A DNA stretch of 64,000 nt from Pseudaeromonas sp963677375 (GTDB taxonomy: Bacteria > Pseudomonadota > Gammaproteobacteria > Enterobacterales > Aeromonadaceae), in contig CAXXIF010000010.1 in NCBI GenBank assembly GCA_963677375.2, forward strand, positions 130,110 through 194,109, read 5' to 3'. Of the stretch, positions 44,179-53,135 are shown piece by piece. The position numbers and the translations under genes were made by a program. Positions within the stretch are counted from its first letter, which is position 1, and each line of letters opens with the position of its first letter. The notes below the pieces were generated by a model. The model searched no databases and was not told where the DNA came from. It saw only the letters and a list, made by a program, of their open reading frames with translations.

Positions 44179-45717
44179 ATGGCAAATAAACAGCCTAAAA
44201 AACCAGCAAAAGCTGCGAAAAAATATGATTTTAAACTATCTGAGTTTGAAATTCATAAACTCAAGGGTGTTTCTGACTGTAAGGTTATGTTTTCACCGCA
44301 TTCAGTAACAGCAATCATGGGCATCAATGGTTCAGGTAAAAGCACCATTCTTCATGCGCTTGCCTGCTGTTTCAAGCCTGTAGGTGTGACATCGAAACCT
44401 TATAATCGATTTTCAGACTTTTTTACTCCACACACTCATTCAACATGGACGGACAGCAAATTCATTCTAACTAGTGAGTATAGTATTTTTGATAATATTA
44501 AAGGCGCACCAAAAATAGAAAAAACAACCACTGAGTATGCAAAGAACAAACGTTGGACACCTATTTATGAACGTCGCCCAGAAAGGGAAAGCTCCTATGT
44601 GGGACTACAAGATCTGGGAACATTATCAGACAATAGAGGTGCAGGCCGTTATGCAAATTACACATCACAAAAACACCCACATAAAAACCTTCAAATAATA
44701 ACAAAGAAACTTTCATACATAATAGGAAGAGAATATACAGACATTAAATTGTGCAAGACAAAATCTAAGGAGTTTCTAGGTCTTGAATATAATGGAGTTG
44801 TCTACAGTGAACACACGATGGGCGCAGGTGAGAAAAGAGTATTGGAAATACTCTTAGAGTTATATGCTGAAAAAATAGAGAATGGCGGCTTATTATTAAT
44901 TGATGAACTTGATGTTCTTTTGCATGAATCTGCATTTTGTCGACTGGTTGATACACTGATTGAAGCATCAAAACAAAATAAAAATGAAGTTGTTTTCACA
45001 ACACACCGAGAAACTATAGAGAAATTTCGAGATAGAATTAACATTACAGGAGTATGGAACACAGGATCCAAAGTTATAACATTACCTCATGTTGACCCAA
45101 GAATAATTACACAATTAACTAATTCCAACAAACCTTTAATGACCATTATGGTTGAAGATGATCTTGCAGCTACAGTTGTCGAACGGATCATAGAGAAATT
45201 ATCGGCACATCGGTATTGTGAAGTTCTCACATTCGGTGCAGCTGATAATGCTTTTACTGTAATAACAGGACTGACACTTGCAAATGTCGATATCAAAAAC
45301 CATCTGTGTGTTTTAGATGGAGATGTTTACATAACGGACGATCTGAAAGAAAAACAAATAAAAACATATCTTACTGGTCATGATAAGCAGGCAGAAATAA
45401 AAATCGCCTTAGAGCATATAAAGCAATTCAACTTACCTTTTTCTTTTATAAATGCAAATGATAAAGGACTTCCAGAATATAATCACAAAAGAATGCTTGA
45501 AGCCATTGCAGGCATAGATGACAATGAGATTTTAGTTGCTTCCAAAAGCACCGTTGGATTAAATGACTGGCATCATCTTTATCCAAAGATGAAAGATCAA
45601 ACCAATATAAAGAATATCACCAACAAGGTAATAGAATTACTGTCTGAAAAAAGCGCACACTGGAATGCATATACTTCAGAAATATCTGACTGGATAAGGA
45701 TTCGCTTACCGAAATAA
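44179..45717 (+). CDS. AAA ATPase with C-terminal TOPRIM-like motifs (OLD-like)
   Basis: 512 residues, AT-rich. ABC-type ATPase: Walker A GINGSGKST (about 48-56), signature MGAGEKRVLEIL (about 213-224), Walker B LLLIDELD (Asp 242, Glu 243), switch His in FTTHRE. After about residue 320 the chain has IMVEDDLAATVVERI (Glu 326) and LCVLDGDVY (Asp 380, Asp 382), which resemble the acidic motifs of TOPRIM nucleases such as OLD and Gabija GajA. I see these directly; nuclease activity is inferred. A defence role with the upstream DUF2971 protein is plausible. Starts MANKQPKKPAKAAKK, a basic tail. Confidence 0.85.
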   Translation: MANKQPKKPAKAAKKYDFKLSEFEIHKLKGVSDCKVMFSPHSVTAIMGINGSGKSTILHALACCFKPVGVTSKPYNRFSDFFTPHTHSTWTDSKFILTSEYSIFDNIKGAPKIEKTTTEYAKNKRWTPIYERRPERESSYVGLQDLGTLSDNRGAGRYANYTSQKHPHKNLQIITKKLSYIIGREYTDIKLCKTKSKEFLGLEYNGVVYSEHTMGAGEKRVLEILLELYAEKIENGGLLLIDELDVLLHESAFCRLVDTLIEASKQNKNEVVFTTHRETIEKFRDRINITGVWNTGSKVITLPHVDPRIITQLTNSNKPLMTIMVEDDLAATVVERIIEKLSAHRYCEVLTFGAADNAFTVITGLTLANVDIKNHLCVLDGDVYITDDLKEKQIKTYLTGHDKQAEIKIALEHIKQFNLPFSFINANDKGLPEYNHKRMLEAIAGIDDNEILVASKSTVGLNDWHHLYPKMKDQTNIKNITNKVIELLSEKSAHWNAYTSEISDWIRIRLPK

Positions 45718-45778
45718 AAACAAAAACATATAACATTGCAGTGTTCCACCCATTAACTTGAAAATCAATCACTCAAAC

Positions 45779-46174
45779 ATGACCACCAACAACTATCCAT
45801 CCCTAAATAACATCTACGCCACCTTTATTATTTTGGCGGGTATCGCTACGGGTGGTTTATTTCTGTATTTCGCCGCACAGGAATCAACCGATACACCGAC
45901 AGCCGTGGTAATAGTGGCATTTGCTGTTCTCGTTATCGCGGGATCAATGTATTCCGTCTATTCCGCGGCGCGGATTAGGGTGACGAGGGGCGGTATAAGC
46001 TCGGGCAATAAGCAGATTAAATGGGCCAGCGTCACCCAGATTAAAACTATTGGTTATGGCATTCACATTTATGCCGCTGATACAAAAATTGTGATTGCGC
46101 CTTGGGCGTACCAGGATCCTGAAGCTTTAATCTCTTTTATCCATACTCAATATCTAGAACAAGCCAACCAATAG
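45779..46174 (+). CDS. Small membrane protein with PH-like domain
   Basis: 131 residues: two membrane segments (about 10-30, FIILAGIATGGLFLYFAA; and 41-62, AVVIVAFAVLVIAGSMYSVY) followed by a basic, beta-rich bacterial PH-like region (IRVTRGGISSGNKQIKWASV). Function unknown. ATG 45779 is chosen; TTG 45758 is in frame; neither has a clear ribosome site. The last 50 bases and the following 40 recur in altered form at 48261-48350. Confidence 0.6.
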   Translation: MTTNNYPSLNNIYATFIILAGIATGGLFLYFAAQESTDTPTAVVIVAFAVLVIAGSMYSVYSAARIRVTRGGISSGNKQIKWASVTQIKTIGYGIHIYAADTKIVIAPWAYQDPEALISFIHTQYLEQANQ

Positions 46175-46260
46175 AGTGTGTCGTGCGTGGAGTTAGCGAG
46201 CAAAACAACATTAGAAAATGTTAGCTGTCTATGAACCATCAACTGAAAGGAGTACAAGCG

Positions 46261-46830
46261 ATGAACATCATCGAAAAAAACCTGGCTGCAATTTTGTTTC
46301 GTAACTGGTGGGTGCTGCTGCTGCGAGGCCTCATCTCGATCGCGTTCGGTGTCCTAATCTGGTTTCAACCGGAGATCTCGCTCGCCGCGCTGGTGTTGCT
46401 GTTCGGCATCTTCTCAATGGCAGACGGCATCCTTGGCGTCTGGACCGCAGTCGCGGAACGCAAGGAACGTGAGCACTGGGGGCTGCTGTTTCTCCAAGGA
46501 TTACTCGGTATAGGTATCGGGTTACTTACTTTCTTCGTCCCCAGTGTTACCACGCTGGCACTCGTGTTCTACATCGCAATCTGGGCGATCACTACGGGTG
46601 TCCTCCAGGTCGTGGCCGCAATCCGCCTGCGGCAGGAAATCGAGGGCGAGTGGCTGCTCATCCTTTGCGGGATTGCTTCGGTCGTTTTCGGCATCGCCCT
46701 CATTGTGCAGCCGAGCGTGGGCGCCTTAGCCGTGCTTTGGCTGATCGCCGCGTACGCCATCGTCTTCGGTATTCTTCTTGTGATCCTGGCTTTCAAGGCT
46801 CGTTCGTTCGGTAACAAAGCTGGCGCCTGA
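46261..46830 (+). CDS. HdeD-family (DUF308) membrane protein
   Basis: 189 residues, six predicted membrane spans in three DUF308 repeats (RNWWVLLLRGLISIAFGVLI; LGIGIGLLTFF; GIASVVFGIALIV). E. coli HdeD helps acid resistance at high cell density; here only the family can be claimed. ATG 46261 has AAAGGAG nine bases ahead; an ATG at 46231 in frame is upstream of that site. GC content is back to the host level, so this gene and the preceding AT-rich pair probably have different histories. Confidence 0.9.
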   Translation: MNIIEKNLAAILFRNWWVLLLRGLISIAFGVLIWFQPEISLAALVLLFGIFSMADGILGVWTAVAERKEREHWGLLFLQGLLGIGIGLLTFFVPSVTTLALVFYIAIWAITTGVLQVVAAIRLRQEIEGEWLLILCGIASVVFGIALIVQPSVGALAVLWLIAAYAIVFGILLVILAFKARSFGNKAGA

Positions 46831-46873
46831 ACGATTCCCCCCACAAACACCGTTCTAACTAAGGAAACTTGAA

Positions 46874-47980
46874 ATGAAGAAAGTACTTCTTGCATCAATG
46901 ATGTCCCTGGTTTTCTCAGCGCCATCTATTGTTGACGCCTGCACGAGTTTTGTCATCAAGGCAACCGATGGTAGTCCGATCTATGGCCGGACCATGGAGT
47001 GGGGGGCGTTTGATCTGCAGTCCGAGCTGGTGCTGGTTCCTCGCAATATTTCGTTCACTTCCGAGTTGGGTGAAGGGAAAAAAGGAATGAACTGGCATAA
47101 TAAATACGGATTTGTTGCCATCAATGCAGTGAAAAAACCATTTGTCACTGATGGTATGAACGAAACCGGATTGACACTTGGCGTTCTTTATTTCCCCGGC
47201 TTTGCCAAATATCAAGACTATAAGGCCGGCACCGAAGCCAGCACCATGAATAATATAGAACTCTCTACCTATATTCTCGGACAGTTCAAGACGGTTGCTG
47301 ATATCAAGACAGCCCTACCGAAGATTCGTGTTATTTACAATGAAGATATTGCAAAAGCCTTCGGTGCCCCCGTTCCGCTTCATCTCGTTGCAACCGACAG
47401 TACCGGGGAGTCGATTGTTATCGAGTATGAAAACGGAGAATTGCATATTTACGAGAATACGCTGGGGGTTATGACTAATGCCCCCTCTTACAGCTGGCAT
47501 GTGATGAACTTACGCAACTACCCGCAGCTCAGCTCTTATGGTGGAACACCCAAAGAAATTAAAGGCGTTAGTTTGGCTCCCTTTGGTGCAGGAGCTGGCA
47601 TGATAGGACTGCCGGGTGATATCACACCACCATCCCGTTTTGTGCGCGCAGTTGCATACACATCAACCACGCTACCTTTCGATACCATCGATAAGGGAAT
47701 CAACGAAGCCTCAAGGATCTTGAATAATTTCGACATCCCTCGCGGCATGGTGCGTGAAGGTGAAAATGCTGAGAATACCCACCTGAACTTTACCCAGTGG
47801 TCCACGATCGGAGACATAAAAAACAAGCGTTATTTCTGGTGGACCGAACACAACCGTCGCATGCGTATGGTTGATTTGAAGCAACTCAACTTTGTCGGTA
47901 ATAACATCATCAAAACCCCACTGGATGAAGTGCGCAAAGAAGATATAGACGATCGCACGAAGGCATTATTATCGAAGTGA
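46874..47980 (+). CDS. Choloylglycine hydrolase-family linear amide hydrolase
   Basis: 368 residues. Signal peptide MKKVLLASMMSLVFSAPSIVDA ends just before Cys 23, which becomes the N-terminal nucleophile (CTSFVIKATDGSPIYGRTMEW, with the conserved Arg of GRTMEW). Later conserved blocks: FVTDGMNETGLTLGVLYF and VMTNAPSYSWHVMNLRNY. The family includes bile-salt hydrolases, penicillin V acylases and acyl-homoserine-lactone acylases; periplasmic export favours the Gram-negative penicillin acylase/AHL acylase group. Substrate unknown. Good GGAAACTTG-type site ahead of the ATG. Confidence 0.92.
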   Translation: MKKVLLASMMSLVFSAPSIVDACTSFVIKATDGSPIYGRTMEWGAFDLQSELVLVPRNISFTSELGEGKKGMNWHNKYGFVAINAVKKPFVTDGMNETGLTLGVLYFPGFAKYQDYKAGTEASTMNNIELSTYILGQFKTVADIKTALPKIRVIYNEDIAKAFGAPVPLHLVATDSTGESIVIEYENGELHIYENTLGVMTNAPSYSWHVMNLRNYPQLSSYGGTPKEIKGVSLAPFGAGAGMIGLPGDITPPSRFVRAVAYTSTTLPFDTIDKGINEASRILNNFDIPRGMVREGENAENTHLNFTQWSTIGDIKNKRYFWWTEHNRRMRMVDLKQLNFVGNNIIKTPLDEVRKEDIDDRTKALLSK

Positions 47981-48043
47981 TTTTTCGCTAAATGGCTGTT
48001 TCAACTAGCAGCTCACCCATCACAGCGACTTAGGTAGCGCTAA

Positions 48044-48107
48044 GCTGACCCTCTGCGCCAGGGATGGCGCGGCGGAGCCCCCATGGATGGGTTCACGGCG
48101 TGTCAGC
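48044..48107 (+). repeat. Three-helix structured repeat, copy 2
   Basis: Same architecture as 37522-37585: outer stem GCTGAC/GTCAGC, hairpin GCGCC-AGGGAT-GGCGC, second hairpin with CCCC and GGG around ATGGA, then GTTCAC. Stem bases differ from copy 1 but still pair. It lies 64 bases beyond the amidase gene, on the same strand, as copy 1 lies beyond the GH26 gene. Confidence 0.7.
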
Positions 48108-48180
48108 GTGAGCTGCCTTGTCGATGGTGCATAATTTGGATCAGCTAGTTAGGAATGGGCAAACAAGGCGTTTAATCTGA

Positions 48181-48222
48181 CTGCGAAAAGCACCGACTCT
48201 AGTGTCGAGCTGCTTTTCGCAG
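48181..48222. repeat. Cruciform: 12-bp perfect inverted repeat with inner stem
   Basis: CTGCGAAAAGCA and TGCTTTTCGCAG are exact complements around an 18-base centre containing a second stem CGAC/GTCG. Located in the 507-base gap between the amidase and the frameshifted ATPase. May be a terminator or the remains of a mobile element end. Confidence 0.85.
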
Positions 48223-48260
48223 CAGCTGAGCCTGGTCATCGGTTTTCCATGCCGCCGCGG

Positions 48261-48350
48261 TAATACTTAATCGCTTTGATCCATGCTCAATATCTAGCGC
48301 AATGAAACAAATAATATTTGTCATGCGTGGCGTTAGTGGGCAACACAACC
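48261..48350 (+). pseudogene. Remnant duplicate of the 3' end of the PH-like gene
   Basis: Aligns without gaps to 46121-46210 at 67 of 90 bases. It covers the last 17 or so codons of the small membrane protein gene (IALIHAQYLAQ here, ISFIHTQYLEQ there) and about 36 bases after its stop, including a shared GCGTGGnGTTAG segment. Nothing upstream of 48261 matches, so only the tail survives. Confidence 0.65.
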
Positions 48351-48487
48351 TGACCGAATAAATACGGATCCCTTATTTCATGAAAAGCTGCTTCTATTAT
48401 TCAACATCTAGTTGGCAAGCCATCAATCCAGTCTCAGGACAATGCATTTGTGCGCCATCATCAGGCTCATATCCGGTAACTATATTT

Positions 48488-49223
48488 ATGAATTCTCGCC
48501 CTTATCTGCAATCTATAGTTCTGAAAAACAAAAACGAAATCGATAGCGCTGCATACCCATTTTCAATTCCCGCTGTAGGTCATATTGAAGACATCCAATT
48601 TCATTCGGATGTTACTTTCTTTGTCGGGGAAAATGGTTCCGGTAAATCCACCATTCTTGAAGCCATTGCCTTGGCATTAGGGTTTAATGAAGAAGGTGGA
48701 ACTAAAAACGTCAATTTAAATACCGCCTCAAGCAGTTCCTCGCTGCACCAGTATTTACGGCTGATTAAGAGTTATAAAAAGCCAGCTGATTCCTATTTTC
48801 TACGGGCTGAGAGCTTTTATAACGTGGCATCGTATATGGATCAGGTAGGTTACCTGCAGGAATATGGTGGCAAATCATTGCATCAAGGCTCCCATGGTGA
48901 AGCGTTTCTTGCCTGTTTGCTGAATAAATTCCGGGGGAATGGGATTATATATTCTCGACGAACCAGAATCCGCCCTCTCTCCGGCCCGTATTCTTACCGC
49001 GCTTTGCGCCATCGATCAATTAGTCAAGCAAGAGTCACAGTTTATTATTGCAACCCACTCCCCCATCTTGCTCGCCTATCCCAACGCACAAATTCTCGAA
49101 TTTTCCGAGCAAGGTATTCGCCGGATCCAGTATGAAGAAACGGAACATTTCCGTATTACCAAAGACTTCTTAAATAACTACCCAAGACGCCTTGAACAAT
49201 TATTGGCTGACACCGACCAATAA
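48488..49223 (+). pseudogene. COG3910-type AAA ATPase, frameshifted
   Basis: Two frames together give a 244-residue predicted ATPase of the compact AAA/ABC type: PYLQSIVLKNK start, Walker A FFVGENGSGKSTILEAIA, signature SHGEAFLACL, then (other frame) YILDEPESALSPARI Walker B and FIIATHSPILLAYPNA. The break is at the five-G run 48933-48937; removing one G restores LNKFRGMGLYILDEPE. As written, translation ends with about 30 wrong residues at 49135. ATG 48488 fits family starts; the open frame to 48380 adds unrelated residues. Real inactivation or a sequencing error. Confidence 0.85.
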
Positions 49224-49252
49224 ACGGATCCAGCGACGAGCGAATCTATCTG

Positions 49253-49632
49253 TTGCTCGTTTCAATTACACCCAACCCCAAACTTCAAAGCCGTCTGCCG
49301 GGCCGGTGGTCGGGGTGGCTGGAGCCGGTGCGCGGTCAGGATGACCGCAAGAGGGAGCGTCACGCCAGGGATGGCGTGTGGCTCCCGGCCGGTGGAAGAC
49401 GACCCGCAGCCCGGAGCTTTCCCGGCAGTCGGCATACACCCAGCCGCAGGATTGTTAAGGGCCAAATCGGGGTTTGGACGGGATTGATTATCCCGGCCCC
49501 GATTTGGCGCGAGGGCAGGGACAGCCTGAGCGGATTGCGAAGCCATGGATGGCGTAGCGAGGCTTTTCCCCCTTGGCCCGCCTCCGCCAACGGCAGGTTG
49601 GCATATCGCCCAAGCCGACAGGGCGGAACCGG
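49253..49632 (+). repeat. Dispersed repeat, copy B (right edge of the accessory region)
   Basis: Plus-strand copy of the repeat at 42152-42540. It contains the hairpin 49353-49386 (outer GGGAGC/GCTCCC, inner CACGCC/GGCGTG, loop AGGGAT). Between 49441 and 49550 is an insert not seen in copy A, holding a double stem: GCCAAATCGGGG (49461-49472) pairs perfectly with CCCCGATTTGGC (49497-49508) around an inner CGGGAT/ATCCCG. The final part (TTTTCCCCCTTGG to GGGCGGAACCGG) again matches copy A. Reading frames inside it are not believed. Confidence 0.8.
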
Positions 49633-49726
49633 ATCAAACCGAATTCAGATCCGGGTGTCGACCTCGACCGTCAAGGGCGAAAATCGTCACGCGGTATAAC
49701 CATCACATTTCACGAGGATCCCGACC

Positions 49727-50123
49727 ATGATTGATCATCTCAGTACCTATGCCAGCGGACTATCTGGCGACCCGCGACTTCTATCGTGCCGTATTCGCCC
49801 CGCTGGGCGTGACCGAGCAGATCGAGATGGTGGCCGAGTGGAATACCGAGTTCCCGACCCAGCGGATGTGCGCCTTTGGTCCTGCGGGGCGCCTCACCTT
49901 CTGGGTCATCGAGACCCGCAGCGCGGCGACGCCACGGCATATCGCCTTTAGTGCCCAGAACCGTGCCGCTGTGGATGCCTTCCATGCCGCGGCCCTGGCC
50001 CAGGGTGGGCAAGACAATGGTCAGCCGGGGCTGCGCCCCCACTACCACGCCCACTATTACGGCGCCTTCGCCTTCGACCCGGACGGCAACAACGTCGAAG
50101 CCGTCTGCCATCAACCCGAATAG
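49727..50123 (+). pseudogene. VOC (glyoxalase/bleomycin-resistance fold) protein, frameshifted near the start
   Basis: ATG 49727 opens MIDHLSTYAS, the usual VOC start with the metal-ligand His, then the frame is lost. The second frame continues DYLATRDFYRAVFAPLGV through AFDPDGNNVEAVCH to the stop at 50123. Removing one G at 49757-49758 joins them as MIDHLSTYASDYLATRDFYR. GAGG precedes the ATG. Without that G the protein is about 131 residues, the family length. A restart at ATG 49749 (MPADYLAT) would lose the metal His. Confidence 0.82.
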
Positions 50124-50138
50124 CGCCAGCCGCAGGCA

Positions 50139-50627
50139 CTAGGCGTTAGGATCGCCATCGACACAGATGACCTGGCCACTGTAGTGGGTTTTCATCCTCT
50201 CTTTGAGCAGGTTGCAGACCATGTCGGCCTCGTACTTGTTCAAGCCCCAGACCAGCATGCGCCCATCGCGCTCATAGCCGTTGCCGCGTTCAAGCCGCAC
50301 ATACGAGGTACGCGTCAGCTCGTTGGCGAACAGGGCTTGATAATTTTCGTCGAGCTCCGGCTTGCACTCATAGCGGATGAACTGGCACTCGGTGCACGCC
50401 TCCAGCGCATCGCGCCAGAAGCGCTCGCCCCGTGCCGAGCAATCCTCTTCATCCACCATCTTGCCGAGCAGCACCATATTGAGCTCTCGCCCTGCCACCG
50501 TCAGATCGACGCGAGCCTCGGCATAGATGGGGTTCTCGATCGCCACTATCTCCGCCAGATCCTGTCGATCGGCGTACCAGTAATATCCGGCAGCCGCCAG
50601 TATCAGCACCAACACTAACTTTCCCAT
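50139..50627 (-). CDS. Membrane-anchored or secreted protein of unknown function
   Basis: 162 residues starting MGKLVLVLILAAAGYYWYADRQ, a signal anchor. The periplasmic part is acidic and has six Cys (EDCSARGERFWRD, EACTECQFIRYECKPE, ADMVCNLLKE, GQVICVDGDPNA), which suggests disulfides. I do not recognise a family. ATG 50627 is preferred (GGGAG ahead). Convergent with the VOC gene; 15 bases lie between them. Confidence 0.7.
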   Translation of the reverse strand: MGKLVLVLILAAAGYYWYADRQDLAEIVAIENPIYAEARVDLTVAGRELNMVLLGKMVDEEDCSARGERFWRDALEACTECQFIRYECKPELDENYQALFANELTRTSYVRLERGNGYERDGRMLVWGLNKYEADMVCNLLKERMKTHYSGQVICVDGDPNA

Positions 50628-50713
50628 TTCAACTCCCGTTCGTCTCTGTTCATCCTTGTCTGAAGAGGCGACATGATACGACAAGGCCCCCGATTGGCAT
50701 CGACCCGTTTTTT

Positions 50714-50800
50714 CGCCATCTGCCGGGCCGGACGAAGGAGTGGCTGTAGCCGGTGCGCGGTCAGGATGACCGCCAGAGGGAGCTGTCAGAGGCCGACTGC
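50714..50800 (+). repeat. Dispersed repeat, partial copy C
   Basis: Carries CATCTGCCGGGCCGG and CCGGTGCGCGGTCAGG followed by ATGACCGC, the first half of copy B, then diverges before the hairpin. Lies between the groEL terminator and the unknown membrane-protein gene. Confidence 0.7.
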
Positions 50801-50812
50801 CAAAATCAGAAT

Positions 50813-50844
50813 AAAAAAAGGCCGGTTAAAAACCGGCCTTTTTT
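50813..50844. terminator. Bidirectional terminator after groEL
   Basis: Seven A, GGCCGGTT, three A, AACCGGCC, six T: symmetrical intrinsic terminator 26 bases beyond the groEL stop. Confidence 0.92.
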
Positions 50845-50867
50845 CAACATGTTAGCATAAGCTAGCA

Positions 50868-52507
<1,640 letters not shown>

Positions 52508-52568
52508 TTGTTTAAATCCTTAAATCGAGAGTTAGAGGTAAAGTGCCAACGGCAAACTGAGGCTTCTT

Positions 52569-52612
52569 ACGCCAACCAGCTTACGCTTCTACGCCAACCA
52601 GCTTAGGCTTCG
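52569..52612 (-). repeat. 22-bp tandem duplication at the groES 3' end
   Basis: ACGCCAACCAGCTTACGCTT plus CT (52569-52590) is followed by the same 22 bases with two changes (52591-52612). The second copy contains the groES stop codon and last codons, so the duplication copied the gene end into the groES-groEL spacer. Confidence 0.9.
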
Positions 52613-52896
52613 ACGATAGCCAGGATGTCGGTTTCAGAGAGGATCAACACCTCTTGACCATCCAGCTTCTCGGTCTTGACGTTGTAACCTTCATTGAAGA
52701 TCACCTGATCACCGACCTTGACGGCCATCGGCTTGACTTCACCACTGTCCAGGATACGACCAGTGCCGACCGCCAGAACTTCACCACGGGTGGACTTCTG
52801 GGCAGCAGAGCCCGTCAGCACGATACCGCCTGCAGATTTGGATTCGACTTCGGTGCGCTTGAGAATGACGCGGTCATGTAATGGACGAATTTTCAT
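52603..52896 (-). CDS. groS: Co-chaperonin GroES (10 kDa)
   Basis: Lid of the GroEL chamber. 97 residues, starting MKIRPLHDRVILKR, with the mobile loop EVESKSAGGIVLTGSAAQKS (about 17-36) and NEGYNVKTEKLDGQEVLILSE. ATG 52896 has AGGAG ahead; the open frame to 52932 is untranslated leader. First gene of the operon, about 126 bases downstream of a sigma-32 promoter. Confidence 0.99.
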   Translation of the reverse strand: MKIRPLHDRVILKRTEVESKSAGGIVLTGSAAQKSTRGEVLAVGTGRILDSGEVKPMAVKVGDQVIFNEGYNVKTEKLDGQEVLILSETDILAIVEA

Positions 52897-53029
52897 CGAT
52901 AACTCTCCTACTGAGTGTTGTGACCTAAACACGACCTCCAGCCTAGAGCTAGAGATCGAATTTTGTGTTGTTAGTTAAACGCGGCCGACTATGACCTAAT
53001 CGCCGTATTTTTCATGAATGTCCCTTCCA

Positions 53030-53057
53030 ATGTGGGGGCAGATTTTCTCGCTTCAAG
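53030..53057 (-). promoter_or_regulatory. Sigma-32 heat-shock promoter of groESL
   Basis: Minus strand CTTGAAG (53057-53051), 13 bases, CCCCACAT (53037-53030), close to the heat-shock consensus CTTGAAA / CCCCATnT. The predicted transcript begins near 53022. No CIRCE dyad is present. Confidence 0.85.
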
Positions 53058-53059
53058 GG

Positions 53060-53100
53060 GCGGCGCTTAAAAAAAAAATAGCCCGCGACGGCCGCCGACA
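53060..53100 (-). terminator. Possible terminator between fxsA and groES
   Basis: On the minus strand a GC-rich segment (GGCGGCCGTCGCGGGC) is followed by ten T (53078-53069). The stem is imperfect, so this is suggested by the T tract and by its place just ahead of the heat-shock promoter. Confidence 0.4.
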
Positions 53101-53135
53101 AGGGTGCAAACCCCTGCCCCGCGAGCGAGACGGCG

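Noticed and set aside
46175..46260. Possible integron attC site after the PH-like gene (GTTAG and CAAC elements)
   Set aside because: The core sites do not fit GTTRRRY and RYYYAAC, no integrase gene is present, and the similar sequence at 48300-48350 is explained by duplication.
49253..49699. Open frames inside the dispersed repeat copies (also at 42087-42527)
   Set aside because: They occur in noncoding repeats, on both strands of each copy, and the frames are not kept between copies.
52897..53029. CIRCE/HrcA control of groESL
   Set aside because: No TTAGCACTC-N9-GAGTGCTAA dyad is found; the sigma-32 promoter explains heat control.
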